Position numbers and translations under genes: made by a program. The notes beneath the pieces were generated by a model, which saw only the letters and a list, made by a program, of their open reading frames with translations, was not told where the DNA came from and did no database searches. A stretch of 64,000 bases of DNA from Lasioglossum baleicum. Lineage: Eukaryota; Arthropoda; Insecta; Hymenoptera; Halictidae. Where the stretch lies: assembly GCF_051020765.1 (NCBI RefSeq), contig NC_134948.1, positions 2,782,501-2,846,500 on the forward strand. The letters are read 5' to 3'. This document shows, in pieces, positions 1-11,070 of the stretch; position 1 is the stretch's first letter; the number at the start of each line of letters is the position of its first letter.

Positions 1-1140
1 CTATGATCCTTTGTATGGTCTTGCAAAAATTTCTTTTACATGGAAGACCACTAGTCTAATTTAGTAGATCTTCTATCTTCAGATAACCCCTCCCTCCACT
101 TCATTTCTGAAATGAACAGAGACTGTGGTGGGGGTATGATCTTGTAAACAACTTTTTTACACGGAAGATCGCTAGAATAATTATGGTAGAACTTCAATAT
201 GTTCAGTTCGGTGAACGTGAGCGGCTTAGTTATCTGTCGTGTCTCGATTAACCGAACTCGGCAACGTCAAGCTGGCGAATTTAGTGCAGCGAAGTTAGGT
301 TCGATTATTCATGATGAACGGCGCGCGAAATGAAAACGACGCAATCGTAGCCCCTGCCGGATTGTGTAAAAGGCCATAAAGGGTGAACGAAAAGGGACGA
401 GGAGCGCAAGTGGCGAATAAATAAAAAAACACACGGGAACAACAGCTCCACCACTGTAAAATTTGCATGTCACGAATCGTACGTGAACACACCGGCGAAC
501 CCCCCTGTGGCGTCGCCCCGAACTTTTCGCCCCTTTGACCAAGGCCCTCTCGCGCGCGTTGCGACCTTTACGAGCGCGAAAACTCAGGCATAGAGTTCAC
601 CCTTTCCCCACCACCCTCCTTCGAAACGAGTACAAGTGGAGGAGAGGGAGAGAGTATGTGGACCGGCTGCGGTCAACAGAAAAAATAATTAATTTAAAAG
701 GAAAAAATAACAACGCCCCCATCGAGATTGTCTTTTAGTTCTCGTTACCCGGACCGTTCGAACAAAGTCGCCTCTGTTCGAGCTAGAATTTCACCGTGGC
801 TCTCACCTAGAACCGACTGTCGTCGTAGACTACCGTCTGGACTCTTCGCGGTGTCGTAACACGGATCGGTAACTTATGCTACCGTAATCGGTGTAATAAC
901 CATTTGTCACTGTCACGAACAATGATATGGGCGGCCGGAGGAATGTAACGCAAAATGCTGGCCTCGAGCTTTCATCATTCAACCGTCTTGCCTGCGTACG
1001 CCAGCGGCTCTCACCCTGTCAACGGAATATGAGAAACGGATGTCAACGGTAGCTGTCAAAAGGTTGCCTGTTGCTGTAACTTTAGCCTCCAGGTGGGCTG
1101 GTTCTCAGGTGAGTTGCTGCGAGGCACCTGACTCTGGACG
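1..1140. other. Unique non-coding DNA
   Basis: No supported gene. A weak direct repeat is visible between about 2-55 and 135-175 (shared words around TATGATC, TTTTTACA and GGAAGA). The short open frames overlap each other on both strands and show no recognisable domain. Confidence 0.6.
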
Positions 1141-1194
1141 TAGCAAAATCCGAGCTTCGCCAATACACTTCTAGATCTGGACAACGCCAATTCT

Positions 1195-2095
1195 GGGATC
1201 CCCTAAGTCTGGTCTCCCCTCACTCTGGACGCTCTACGATCTCAATACCCCAAAATCTAGGCTTCCCCAATACTGGGTATTCTCAATTTCCTAATTTTCT
1301 TATGATCTGAGCACCCTAAAATCAACACTTCCTAGCTCTGGGCACTCCTAACTCCGGGGACACCCAATTCTGGAGTCTCCTAACTCAGTATTCCCCCAAT
1401 TCTGGACGCCCCATGATCTGAATACTCCAAAATCTAGGGTCCCTAAATCTGGTGCCCCCTAACTCTGGACGCTCTATGATCTCAATACCCCAAAATCTAA
1501 GCTCCCCAACTCTGGGTATTCCCAATGTCCTGAGCACCCTAAAAATCTAGACTCCCCAACTCTAGACACCTCTAACTCTGGGCATTCCTAACTCCGAGGA
1601 CCCTCAATTCTGGAATCACCTAACCCTGTATTTTCCTAACTCTGGACCCCCAATTCTGGACGCCTCATGATCTGAATACTCCAAACTCTAGGCTCCCCTA
1701 ACTCTCGGTATTTCTGACAGTGGGGACCCCCAATTCCGGCGCCCCCAATTCTGAACGCCCCATGATCCGAATACCCCAAAATCTAGGCTTCCCTAATTCT
1801 GGGCACCCTTAACCATGGGTATTTGTGACACTGGGGACCCCCTAATTCTGGCGCCCCTTAACTCTAGACTCCCCTAACTCCGGACCCCAAATTCTGAACG
1901 CCCCACGATCTGAATACCTCAAAATCTAGGCTCCCCTAAATCTGGGCATCCCAAACTCTGGGTATTTCTGAAACTGGATGCTCCCCAATTCTGGCGCCCC
2001 CTAACTCTGGACGCCTCATGATCTGAATACCCCAAAATCTAGGCTCCATTAATTCTGGGCACCCCTAACCATGGGTATTTCTGACACTCCACGAA
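1195..2095. repeat. Degenerate C-rich minisatellite
   Basis: About 900 bp are built from recurring phrases such as AACTCTGG, CAATTCTGG, CCCCATGATCTGAATA and CCAAAATCTAGGCT. The last phrase recurs near 1242, 1426, 1486, 1675, 1770, 1912 and 2020, so spacing is irregular, roughly 60-190 bp. The array is old and diverged, with no exact unit. It has no long open frame and looks like a decayed minisatellite rather than a gene. Confidence 0.75.
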
Positions 2096-2100
2096 CACCC

Positions 2101-4006
2101 CAAGTCCCAATTCTATATCGTCTATAACACGTTACATCCAGCCGAGGAGCTCCCGATTTTTCTAGACATACACTCGCGACGCGCAGCTATGGGAAAATGG
2201 GTTGAGAATCGCTGTTGTGCGTAATACGGAACTGTCTCGGACGAGTATACGTACTGCAGGGCACGTCATGATAGTGACAGGAGCTGGGGGCTTGCTTACG
2301 TATCAGAAACGAGGGAAAAAGTCGGATGCAGAAGAAGGCGAAACGGCGAATGATGAGGAAAAATGGTTGCACGCACTGTTCTGCCCCGTAGCCAGGCTAG
2401 AATCACTTGTCATTTCGGATTTGTTGCGCGCTGGAAAGAAAATCAGAATTCTTTGTCGACAGACAGTCTCTCCAAATTAAACATTGTTCATCCATGAGTT
2501 AAAAGCCACGTTTGCTCGATAATACCTGGGAATATTTAAGGTCCCGAATGATAATTCGTTCGAGTCGTATTGGCAGCGACGAGGTTGAATCCCGTTCACG
2601 TGGTAAATTACGAAGGCAAAGCAGCGCTCCCTTTCAGACGACAAATTCGAATCCCATGGATTTAATCGGCTAGCTAAGGGATTATGAGCTGTATTCATAG
2701 ACGCCGGGGGTTCGAGCTAAGCGTGGTCCGGTGAAAATCGAACATTTCCATGGGAAGTCCCGAGGGGGCCCGAGCAGGCTTGCCTGTTCGCTTCCATCTA
2801 GGATAGATGCAGCGATAACACACTCTCGTTTACAATCGAGGGGGAAAAAAAACGTCAGAGCAAATCCCCGGCCGCCTCAATATCCAAGAATTAAACTGGA
2901 TTCGCCATTGAAAACCTTCGAGAGGAATCGAGACGACGTTGCGGCGGGTGCGCCAGTCGCAGTTTTTAATTAAAAACGAAGAAAAAGAGAAACAAACTCA
3001 CGGCCGGAAATGATCCGGGGCTCGGCCATAAACGACTTCAATTACAACTTAAAAGAGTTAACAAACCCGGAGGCTGAGCGACGTTAAAGACGTTCAAAGC
3101 GAATGGATGCTTGCCAGGGAACAGAATGGTCTCTCTCTCTCTCTCTCTCTCCATCCCCTTTTTCTTTTTTCTTGAAAAGTCCATAAATTAAAATCTCGAC
3201 CCGGCTATTCCCGTTTTCTTGCGAACGAATACGTCTTAGCTCCTAAATCGTATCCCTCCCCGTCCACTCCTTTCCCTCCCCGCCAGGGCGTGGGAGTTGG
3301 AGAGCCTTATGCAGTCTCGCAAAGTCTTGCTGCTTCTTAAAAATGCGCTGGTTGAATTCGTTGGGCACATTCAGACCGCGAAATGTTTCATAGGAAAACC
3401 TCTTTCAGCTGCAAAACGTATCTCGCAATCTACGTGCCGCGCCCGCGTGGCCGGGGAGGGGAGTGGGGACCGGTGTATTTCCCGTTTGAGGGATTACAGA
3501 GCCAGAAATATGATGTATTTGTGGGTGGTGCCTCTCGTCCGCCCCCCGGTTACCAACCGTGCGTCGTTTTACGACAGCCCGCCGCGCGCCATGATCTTCG
3601 CGAACCGCCATTTCCGCGTCCCCGTCTCGCCCTTAACTTTTACGAGTGTTGCGGTCCGCGAAACCCCCGTGAACAATGGCTCGAATATGGACTTGAAGAC
3701 ACGGCTTGAAATATGGCACCGGGAATGTGATGCGCCGCCGGGACGCCGCGTAATGATAAATTCGCTCGTTACGCGGACTTTTCGGCCGTGACTTGAATTC
3801 TCTCCCAGCCTCCTCCGCCCTGCCCTCCAGAAAACACTATACGAAAGCCGGAGTCGTAGCTTCGACCATTTACGTCGCCTCTGTCCTGGAATAAGAGGCT
3901 GTTTCGGAAAGATGGGTTCGAGATCTAACCCGAATCCAACGGCTGAGCGATCCCACTGCATGCCGTCCAGGTCATTGTGAGATGAAAAGGTCCTGTATAC
4001 CATAAC
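2101..4006. other. Unique non-coding DNA with a CT microsatellite
   Basis: GC-rich, CpG-rich unique sequence. Frames at 3297-3791 and 3383-3709 (plus) and 3569-4003 (minus) overlap each other. The longest does not start with ATG, and none shows a family signature. A (CT)10 tract lies at 3131-3150. I see no supported gene. Confidence 0.55.
3130..3150. repeat. (CT)n microsatellite
   Basis: An uninterrupted CT dinucleotide run of about ten units, followed by a T-rich stretch. Confidence 0.95.
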
Positions 4007-4008
4007 TA

Positions 4009-4701
4009 CAGTCGGTATACAAAGTATTCGTACAAACTTTTAATCGTTAATAAATTTGTCAAAATTGGACTCGGCAGCTTGAGTATTTTTGAGACGTTGG
4101 AAGGGTTAGTGTACTAGCTAATGTGTAAATAATTTTTTTTGGTAATTGTTATCGGTCGCAATTACGAAGGGAACAGTGAAGACCACGATTTATAAATTGT
4201 TTATCTGTAACAGTAATGAAAATTTAAAACGTGTATTTTGTAAATCTAAGTAAGTTATATATATGTGAACAAAGTTTCTCATTGAAATTGGTTGACGGAT
4301 AAAAAAGCTATGGGCATTGTAAGATGTAAAAATCTTTGAATTTACGGTTTCCGATTCATTTGAATCGCAGATTCTTACGATTTTTGCTATTTTCAATCAA
4401 TTATATATTTCGTAACATCGTTGATCGATTTCGATGAAACTTTGTACAAGTATATAAAGTTACTTAGACCTACCAACGGCGCCTTCTAAATTTTCATGTA
4501 CAGATAAAAAATTAAAAAATCGTAACCTTTACTATTTCCTTCGCAATTGCGACCAATAACAATTTTAAGAAAATATATTATTTACACATTAGCTAGTAAA
4601 CTAGTCCTTCTATCGTCTGAAAAGAAACTCAAGCTGCTGGGTCCAATTTTGAAAAAGCAATCCGTTTTTTTAATGTGTACGAATACTTTGTGCACCGGCT
4701 G
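4009..4701. mobile_element. Palindromic TA-flanked MITE (Tc1/mariner-like), 693 bp
   Basis: The element starts CAGTCGGTATACAAAGTATT and ends in an imperfect inverted copy (AATACTTTGTGCACCGGCTG). TA dinucleotides flank it at 4007-4008 and 4702-4703. The two halves are diverged inverted repeats: for example, ACACATTAGCTAGTAAACTA in the right half mirrors the left half near 4110-4130. There is no transposase frame, so it is a non-autonomous element. TA duplication and a CAGT terminus are typical of the Tc1/mariner group; that assignment is inference from the ends. A central motif (GATTTCGATGAAACTTTGTA) is shared with the elements at 14219 and 30973. Confidence 0.85.
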
Positions 4702-4723
4702 TATGAATAATAAGTAATTAATA

Positions 4724-4924
4724 GACTGCGCGAATTTTTGATGCATTTACGATAAAAATGCGTACGTACAATTTAAAACAATGGAGGTATTAAAAAGATT
4801 TGAGGCCAGCAGTGTATTAGTTTCACCGTGATAAGATAATTGAAAGAAGAATTAAATTGTTATTTGGCTCCTGTGTCTAGCAATCAATGCAAACATTTTT
4901 CATTTTGCATAAAGATCCGCAGTC
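4724..4924. mobile_element. GACTGCGG-family MITE, 201 bp
   Basis: Termini are GACTGCG...ATGCATTT and TGCATAAAGATCCGCAGTC, and the left end directly follows a TA. The body closely matches the copies at 34666-34863 and 34982-35180, including ACGTACAATTTAAA near the left end and GGCTCCT...TGCAATCAATGCAA near the right end. There is no open frame of note. TA flanks suggest a Tc1/mariner-type origin, but no autonomous partner is seen here. Confidence 0.85.
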
Positions 4925-4937
4925 CAGTAATGAATAA

Positions 4938-5348
4938 GCAAGATCAGGAACAACTCTCGATGCAGTATTTGCAAGACATTTAGGCAAAATTGAATCAAGA
5001 ATATTTATATCATATTTTAGCTATCACAAGCCAATTGTTTCTATGATAGAATCATAGAAAATCATAGAACATAGAAATAAATAATGAACGATCAAAATTT
5101 GCGACGCAAAGAAGGAGAGCATATGGGAAACAAAGAGACATAGTTCATAGCATTTCCCATACGCTCTTTCTTTCTTCCCATAAGTTCTTTGCGTCGCATT
5201 CATTATTTATTTCTATGTTCTATGATTTTCTATGATTCTATCATTGAAACAATTGGCTTGTGATAGCTAAACTATAATATAAATATTCTTGATTCAATTT
5301 TGTCCAAATGTCATGCAAATACTGCAACGAGAGTCGTTCCTGATCTTG
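4938..5348. repeat. Long palindrome with ~170-bp arms
   Basis: The left arm begins GATCAGGAACAACTCTCG and the right arm ends in its inverse near GAGAGTCGTTCCTGATCTTG. The arms match closely through CAAATACTGCA, TTGAATCAAGAATATT, TAGCTATCACAAGCCAATTG and the ATCATAGAAAATCATAGAAC block, with a loop of about 70-90 bp around 5100-5190. It probably belongs to a palindromic MITE whose ends I could not fix. If transcribed it would fold into a long hairpin. Confidence 0.85.
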
Positions 5349-5967
5349 CTGTCGCTTCATTAGGATTATTTACCCTTTCCAATCTTAATTTACTTTTAAA
5401 CATTACTAGACTGCAAGAAGTTTCACTTCTAACTTACCTGACACCTGTCAAAATTTTTCAGGTTGGTTTAGAACAAGGGTTTGGATAATTGTTCATAAAT
5501 CTTTCAGTCGGAACAAAATCCGATGAGAAACTGCATGTGAAAGTAGCTGAAGGTTGATTCTATGTTATCCAATTGCAAATGTTCACAAATCAACTTTGGT
5601 TAATTAGTTATTAACAACTGTTGCGCGGGCTGATTATTTCGGAAGTTCCCATAATGCGTAATACATAACATACCACTTCTCCAAAATTTGTTAATAACTA
5701 ACAATTTAAGCATCGAACCTGCATAAAACTGAAACGGGAATGTAGCCAAGGCTTCATTTTACATTCTACAAATCTTAAAAGTTCACCAATGAAGTCTTTA
5801 AAGTTAGTAAATTAATTATGAAACTGTTACTTGTCGAACTATTCGAGGTTACTTCCGCGTAACGCTAGAAAATTGCAGCCCCCTTAGCAAAGAAGTTTCA
5901 CTTCAATCAGTTATGAATAAACAAATCGACTGGTTGAAATATGAAACAGTAAATGATTAGAAAAATT
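5349..5967. other. AT-rich non-coding DNA
   Basis: AT-rich sequence lying between a palindrome and a MITE end, so it may be interior sequence of a decayed element. The frame at 5300-5488 starts inside the palindrome arm and is not credible as a gene. Confidence 0.5.
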
Positions 5968-6060
5968 GAAGAATATAGAGGGATGAAATCAATTTCTATT
6001 TTACACCTGCTTCCCACAATCAATGCAGAATCTTCTTATTTTGCAAAAAGAACCTCCGTC
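5968..6060. mobile_element. Relic right end of a GACTGCGG-family element
   Basis: The block GATGAAATCAATTTCTATTT, then CTGCTTCCCACAATCAATGC and TTATTTTGCAAAAAGA, ending CCTCCGTC|TA, is the inverse of the left end of the 845-bp element at 8753. The terminal residues are degenerate (CTCCGTC instead of CCGCAGTC). Confidence 0.65.
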
Positions 6061-6732
6061 TATCTCCTCGCATTAATAATAAACGTCCTATAATGCCACC
6101 AGGTTGATCAGAACCGAAAATCCCGTGTCGATCCCGTTTCGTTCCCGAGTTACGAGTTATGGCAGTAAACAGCAGCCGCGAATGAATAGACATTACACGA
6201 GCAGTTCCGCGAGGTAATTGGGCAACTTCCGCGGCGGGTACTAACAAATGAATGGAACGACGACGACGCTGCAAGGAGCAAAGTCGATCAAACGAACTAC
6301 AATCCTTTCGTTCAGTTCGACGTGATTAGCATCTCGGCTGGCAGAGGCTCGTTAATGCAAACTCGGTTTGGCGGGCGAGGCACCCACGGTTCGCACAAAA
6401 CACGTGGCGGCCGGATTTATCGCAAAGGACGAAAATTCTTGGCGCAGCGCAAAACAGAGTTCCAAAGGATTACGGCAGCGATAACGACGACAACGAAAGC
6501 CAATGGAATAACGAGGCGAACAGGTGCGCTTCTGTACACATCGATGGAATAACTGAACAGCGGGGCTGGGGTCGTACGGCGGAAAGGCCCGGGAACTTTC
6601 TTCATTATTCTAACAATTAGCGGCGCCCGTATTTCTTGTCGCGTGCAAGGGGAGTAGATGCCAGAAGGATCGCGGAGAGGTGCGCCTTCAATCGTTCTTG
6701 CTTTCCTCTCTGTCTCTCACCGCGGGGGATGG

Positions 6733-6752
6733 CACACACACACACACACACA
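6733..6752. repeat. (CA)n microsatellite
   Basis: An uninterrupted run of about ten CA units within ordinary unique sequence. Confidence 0.95.
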
Positions 6753-7143
6753 CGCAGTTTTGCGAAAGTTAAACGACGGTGAGAGAGAGCCGGCTTGAAT
6801 TGGACCCCGGCCAAACACCTCGTCCTCTACAAAGTGGAACCACATTGTCGTTCGCAAGTTTTCGACCGCCTTTAACTAGAAGCTTAATCCTCTATGCAGC
6901 GCGCAGCTTTTTTTTTCTCTGGCGTCAGCAACGCGGCAGACTTCCGTTCCGATTTCGATGGTTTAATTCGAACGATGAAGAGGCGATCATCACGGACCGG
7001 GTTCTAATTAGCCCGTTCGGAAAAGGGTATTCTGCCTTTGACACGCTCGCAGGCGTGTCGCGAACAAAAAGAAGAATATCCCCGCGCGCCGGCAGCGACA
7101 TGTTTCCACAGAGAAATTCCTGGTACAGGTAGAGCGAGCACGC

Positions 7144-7170
7144 GAGAGAGAGAGAGAGAGAGAGAGAGAG
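7144..7170. repeat. (GA)n microsatellite
   Basis: An uninterrupted GA run of about 13 units. It forces Arg-Glu or Leu-Ser repeats in the frames crossing it, which is why short frames appear on both strands. Confidence 0.95.
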
Positions 7171-8007
7171 CACCGGGGGAACCGTTTGATGTCGTCGTGA
7201 AACAAGTTGTGACGTTGAACGGCTTCTAATCGTGCGGGCAAGTCGTTTCCCGGGTGAAAACGTGTTCCTCCGCCGATCCGATCCACCGGAAGCAAAACAA
7301 AATCGGCGAACTGCGGACCGCCGCGCCCGAAAGCTTACAGACCCTCATTAAGCCCACTATGAACTAACTTGATCGGAAAAAAACACTCGGCAGACCTGCG
7401 CTCGCGGCGAGCTTCAAACAAGTCCACCACAAAACTCGGAGACCTACAACATTCTCCGTCGAAAACTCTCCTAGCATGGATCCCCTCTAGCCAGAGGGGT
7501 CTTGTGTCGTTGGACAACCATTGGAAAGACAGTGGTAGCGGTGTGAAAACTGTTTATCGACCGCAGGACCGAAGATTCGACGCTCGAACGACGGAAAAGG
7601 AGACTAGACCGAGGGGACTGTGTGCCAACCGATACGATGGTTTCGGAGCCTGCGGTATTGTACCACTTTCTTGGCAGTTCGGCCTGCGGTCGTGCCTGTC
7701 GATTCCACGCAACAAAAAGCTACACCCGTGGACCGCATCGCTTTCGCTACAGATTTCGACTCATCCCTAGCTTTGTCGGCTTTGTTTCGCTGCTGCACCC
7801 TCGCCGCAAACTAACCCGAATCCTCCGAGTTCCGACCGACCCGATGTGTCCTCCCACGCGTCGCGAACGTGCAAGACTGCTCGACCAAGTTCCACCTTGG
7901 CCAATTCCAGAGTAGTCCTGTTTCTGGTCTTCGAGTGTCTAGGACTCGGAGAGAGGCTGGCGTACTTTAATCTTCAACATGAGCTGATCACTCCATCCTG
8001 GAGTGTG

Positions 8008-8359
8008 ATCACCAGACTGCGGCTCTTTATGCAAAATAAAAAATATCTGCATTTATTGCAAGACGAAGGAGCCAAATATAAATTGCTTTCTCCTTTTAAT
8101 TATCTTATTAAGATGAAACTAATACATTGATGGCCTTCAATCTTTTTAATATGTCCAGTGTTTTAAATTGTACGTATCTAGTAATCACCAGACTGCGGCT
8201 CTTTATGCAAAATAAAAAATATCTGCATTTATTGCAAGACGAAGGAGCCAAATATAAATTGCTTTCTCCTTTTAATTATCTTGTTAAGATGAAACTAATA
8301 CATTGATGGCCTTCAATCTTTTTAATATGTCCAGTGTTTTAAATTGTACGTATCTAGTA
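8008..8359. repeat. Two-copy 176-bp tandem duplication of a GACTGCGG MITE
   Basis: Units 8008-8183 and 8184-8359 are almost identical; one visible difference is CTTATTAAG against CTTGTTAAG. Each unit holds the MITE in the orientation opposite to the copy at 4724. Each begins at CAGACTGCGGCTCTTTATGC and stops at ACGTATCTAGTAATCAC, lacking about 40 bp of the far terminus. A third left end follows at 8367. The near identity implies a recent duplication. The frame at 7846-8130 crosses the first unit and is not a gene. Confidence 0.9.
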
Positions 8360-8366
8360 ATCACTA

Positions 8367-8752
8367 GACTGCGGCTCTTTATGCATTTATAGCAAACTTT
8401 AGCAGATGAAATTGAAAGTTGTAGGAGAATTTTGAAAATTATGATGTCAATGTATGATTTCTCATCTATTAACCCCTTGCCCTATCGTGTCAGACTCGTA
8501 ATGAAGTTTCTGAACCGAGTCTAACAAATATTATCGAATAAACTCTCGGATCATTTATAAACACTCAACTTTGATCTCTGCGATACCAACAATCCACCAC
8601 CAGAAGCCGAGTAAGTCTCGAATAATCCTCAATCGCCCGAACCCAAGCCGGTGAATGCAGGTAGGTTCGAAACTGCGTTTTATCCAAAAAATAAATATTC
8701 AAAATCAATTCAAAATCGTCCATCTCAGGACGTATAGTTATAGTTATAAGTA
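8367..8752. mobile_element. GACTGCGG-type left end, second subfamily, then AT-rich DNA
   Basis: GACTGCGGCTCTTTATGCAT is followed by TTATAGCAAAC...GATGAAATT, matching the left end at 22036 rather than the 201-bp type. A matching right end is not evident. The phrase CCCCTTGCCCTATCG near 8473 reappears inverted near 9490 inside the next element, so the region may be a nested composite. Confidence 0.55.
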
Positions 8753-9597
8753 GACTGCGGATCTTTATGCAAAATAAAAAATATCTGCATTAATTGTGGG
8801 AAGCAGGAATAAAATAGAAATTCATTTCACCCCTTAATATGATTGTTTTACTTTAAAAACACCATTACAATATTCTCAAATTTTTCAAATCTTGTTTTAT
8901 ATTTCGCCCAGCCAATTTCTTTATAAATGTTATAGTTATTGCAGAACATGTAGGCATACGATAGATATAAATTTTCTCCCTTCCTAGCAAATCACGAACC
9001 ACAAAAGACGTCCTAATCACTGAAACCGTAAAATAAACATAAATTTATAAAAAATACCACGTTTTTAAAACGGACTAAGAAGTATAAAATAATTTTTCCT
9101 AGCCCCACATACAGATTCCTAACCCCGTACTGATAGTCCTGAAAATTTGTGATTGTGAATTTTGAATAGCTACGAAAATACTTGTAAAATTCCTTCGGGC
9201 GTAGCGGAGTAGGGAGCACTGTCGCGCGGAGTGGGGATCGCTGAACGCGATCACGTATTTACTACCGAGCGTCGCGCGGGGAGGTGTAACGGTTAAATTT
9301 AATAGTTTATATCTCGTAAACGCATAGGCTTTCTTAAAATTTTTCTTTTAAATATTGTCATCCAATTCTGAGCTATGTTTAAAATTTCAAGTCTCCAGCT
9401 CATCGGGAAGTTAGCTGAAAATCAATTGCAAAATTTGTACGGAACAGACAAACAAGAAAGCGAGCTAACAAAAACGTGGTAATAAATCGTAGGGCAAGGG
9501 GAAGAAATTATTAAGGGAAGAAATAGCACTCTGTATGGTTTCTATTTCTTGCAATCGACGCAGACAATTTTTATGTTGCATGAGAAGATCCGCAGTC
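8753..9597. mobile_element. 845-bp GACTGCGG-family element
   Basis: It is bounded by TA at 8751-8752 and 9598-9599. The left end is GACTGCGGATCTTTATGCAA and the right end is its imperfect inverse, TTGCATGAGAAGATCCGCAG. Terminal similarity extends for roughly 80 bp. The interior is AT-rich except for a GC-rich patch at about 9195-9290. No transposase frame is visible; the minus frame 9013-9219 is short and lacks any motif. It is a longer relative of the 200-bp MITEs, possibly the deletion product of a still larger element. Confidence 0.8.
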
Positions 9598-11070
9598 TAC
9601 TGATCACGAAAAACGACCGAAAGGGTCGTTGAATCCCTTCATCATCCTAATCGCCAGGTTGACCTACATGTCCAAGATCACAGGAAGCTAGCTCTCAGGT
9701 CAAAACGTCGACTGTGACGCAGCCATTGTCAAGACACGTTCAAGCACAGTCGAGACCCTGAATGCATACATTCAGCTCTCGAGTACAGCAACAGTCCTAG
9801 TTATTAATTAGATGATGACCAAACAGCAGGTGGGGTTCATACCGAGAAGTGGATCATGTCGTAGCCCCGGTTAAAGGGTGTGTCCATATACTGAGTCAGG
9901 GTAAAATCACGAACGCAACATGTCCGGTCAATTAGTTAATTAGAGGTCGAGTAGCGGGTTTCGTGGGAAGACTATCGTTTTTCTCTCGTCAGGAGAACCG
10001 CGTACACGCTCGGGGATGTTGCAATCGGTTTACAGAGGCGCAGAGCGGTGGAGACGATTGTTGACCGTAGCGGCGCACTGCGATTCTAACGGAGTAAATG
10101 CATAATTATGGCAACATGTTTGCGCTCTTAAACAATGGCGAGGAATAGCGTAAAGTCGATGATACGCATCGGTGGGCTGTTGACCGTGATTAGTTATAGA
10201 AATACTGGAGGGGGCGAAGCTCTCGTGTGCCATACCCGCGGTTATGAATAATGGACGGTTTGGCCAACGATTTCAGGCCGGCGTGATTAACATTTATTTT
10301 TCAGCGGTGAACAGGCTCATAAGCTTCTTAAACGCTGCACAATATTATGATTAACAACGCACCGGTCGGTTTGTTCGAGAGGGTTTATCGATCCATTATT
10401 TATGGACTCCATGCGCGCCCGGTCTATGGTTACGGGTGAATTTTTAATCGCGATAGAAACCGGACTGACGTCATAACAATCTTCTATTTAGGTCATTCCC
10501 AATGGCCGGGCAGCATAGAGCTCGTGGATCGTGGTCGGAAAAACTTCCGACGAGTTTTTCACCTGAGCCCCCGGTGTCGACGAATAGGGAAATGATAAGT
10601 GGCCCGCCCGAAGGCCCGAAAAAAAACTTCGCGAACGTAAATAATACGCGGAAGTCGTGAAAAAAGGACATCGCGGGCCCCGCAATCACGGGGAGTGGCC
10701 GAGTTTCTTCAAGTTCCCCATAATCTTCCGGCACAGTTTGGATCTTCGTGTCTTTTATGGTTGAGCGTCGAGATGAACGGGAGGGGCGGGGGCAGAAAAA
10801 TTCACTACCCCCCTGGCACGGTACACTTACGGAAAATGAAAAGTTTCAGGAGCGTCGCGTCGGCGGTATATTGCCTTTCATTTTGGGGCGTGTAATTCAC
10901 CTGGCACAAGGTAAACACGTGTGACGAGGACGATGCAAATGGAGGAATGTGTGGGTACTGGTGCGGTTAAAACATTTCGTCTATCTAATAATATTAATAG
11001 CTGCTTGTAGCGGGGACTGTGGAGGATTTTGATTTAAAAGGGGGTTCGTGATAGGCACGGGTAGATTGGA
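9598..11070. other. Unique non-coding DNA
   Basis: No repeat structure and no convincing frame. Minus frames at 10030-10233, 10471-10734 and 10488-10685 overlap each other or are short and without domains. Confidence 0.5.

Larger units (their letters stand above)
6061..8007. other. Unique non-coding DNA with CA and GA microsatellites
   Basis: CpG-rich unique DNA. Several overlapping frames (6779-7132, 7369-7770, 7622-7915 and minus-strand partners) have no recognisable domain, and at least the one at 7369 lacks an ATG. Dinucleotide tracts lie at 6733-6752 and 7144-7170. No gene is supported. Confidence 0.5.

Noticed and set aside
3297..3791. 164-codon plus-strand frame
   Set aside because: There is no ATG at its start, and two other frames overlap it in other phases.
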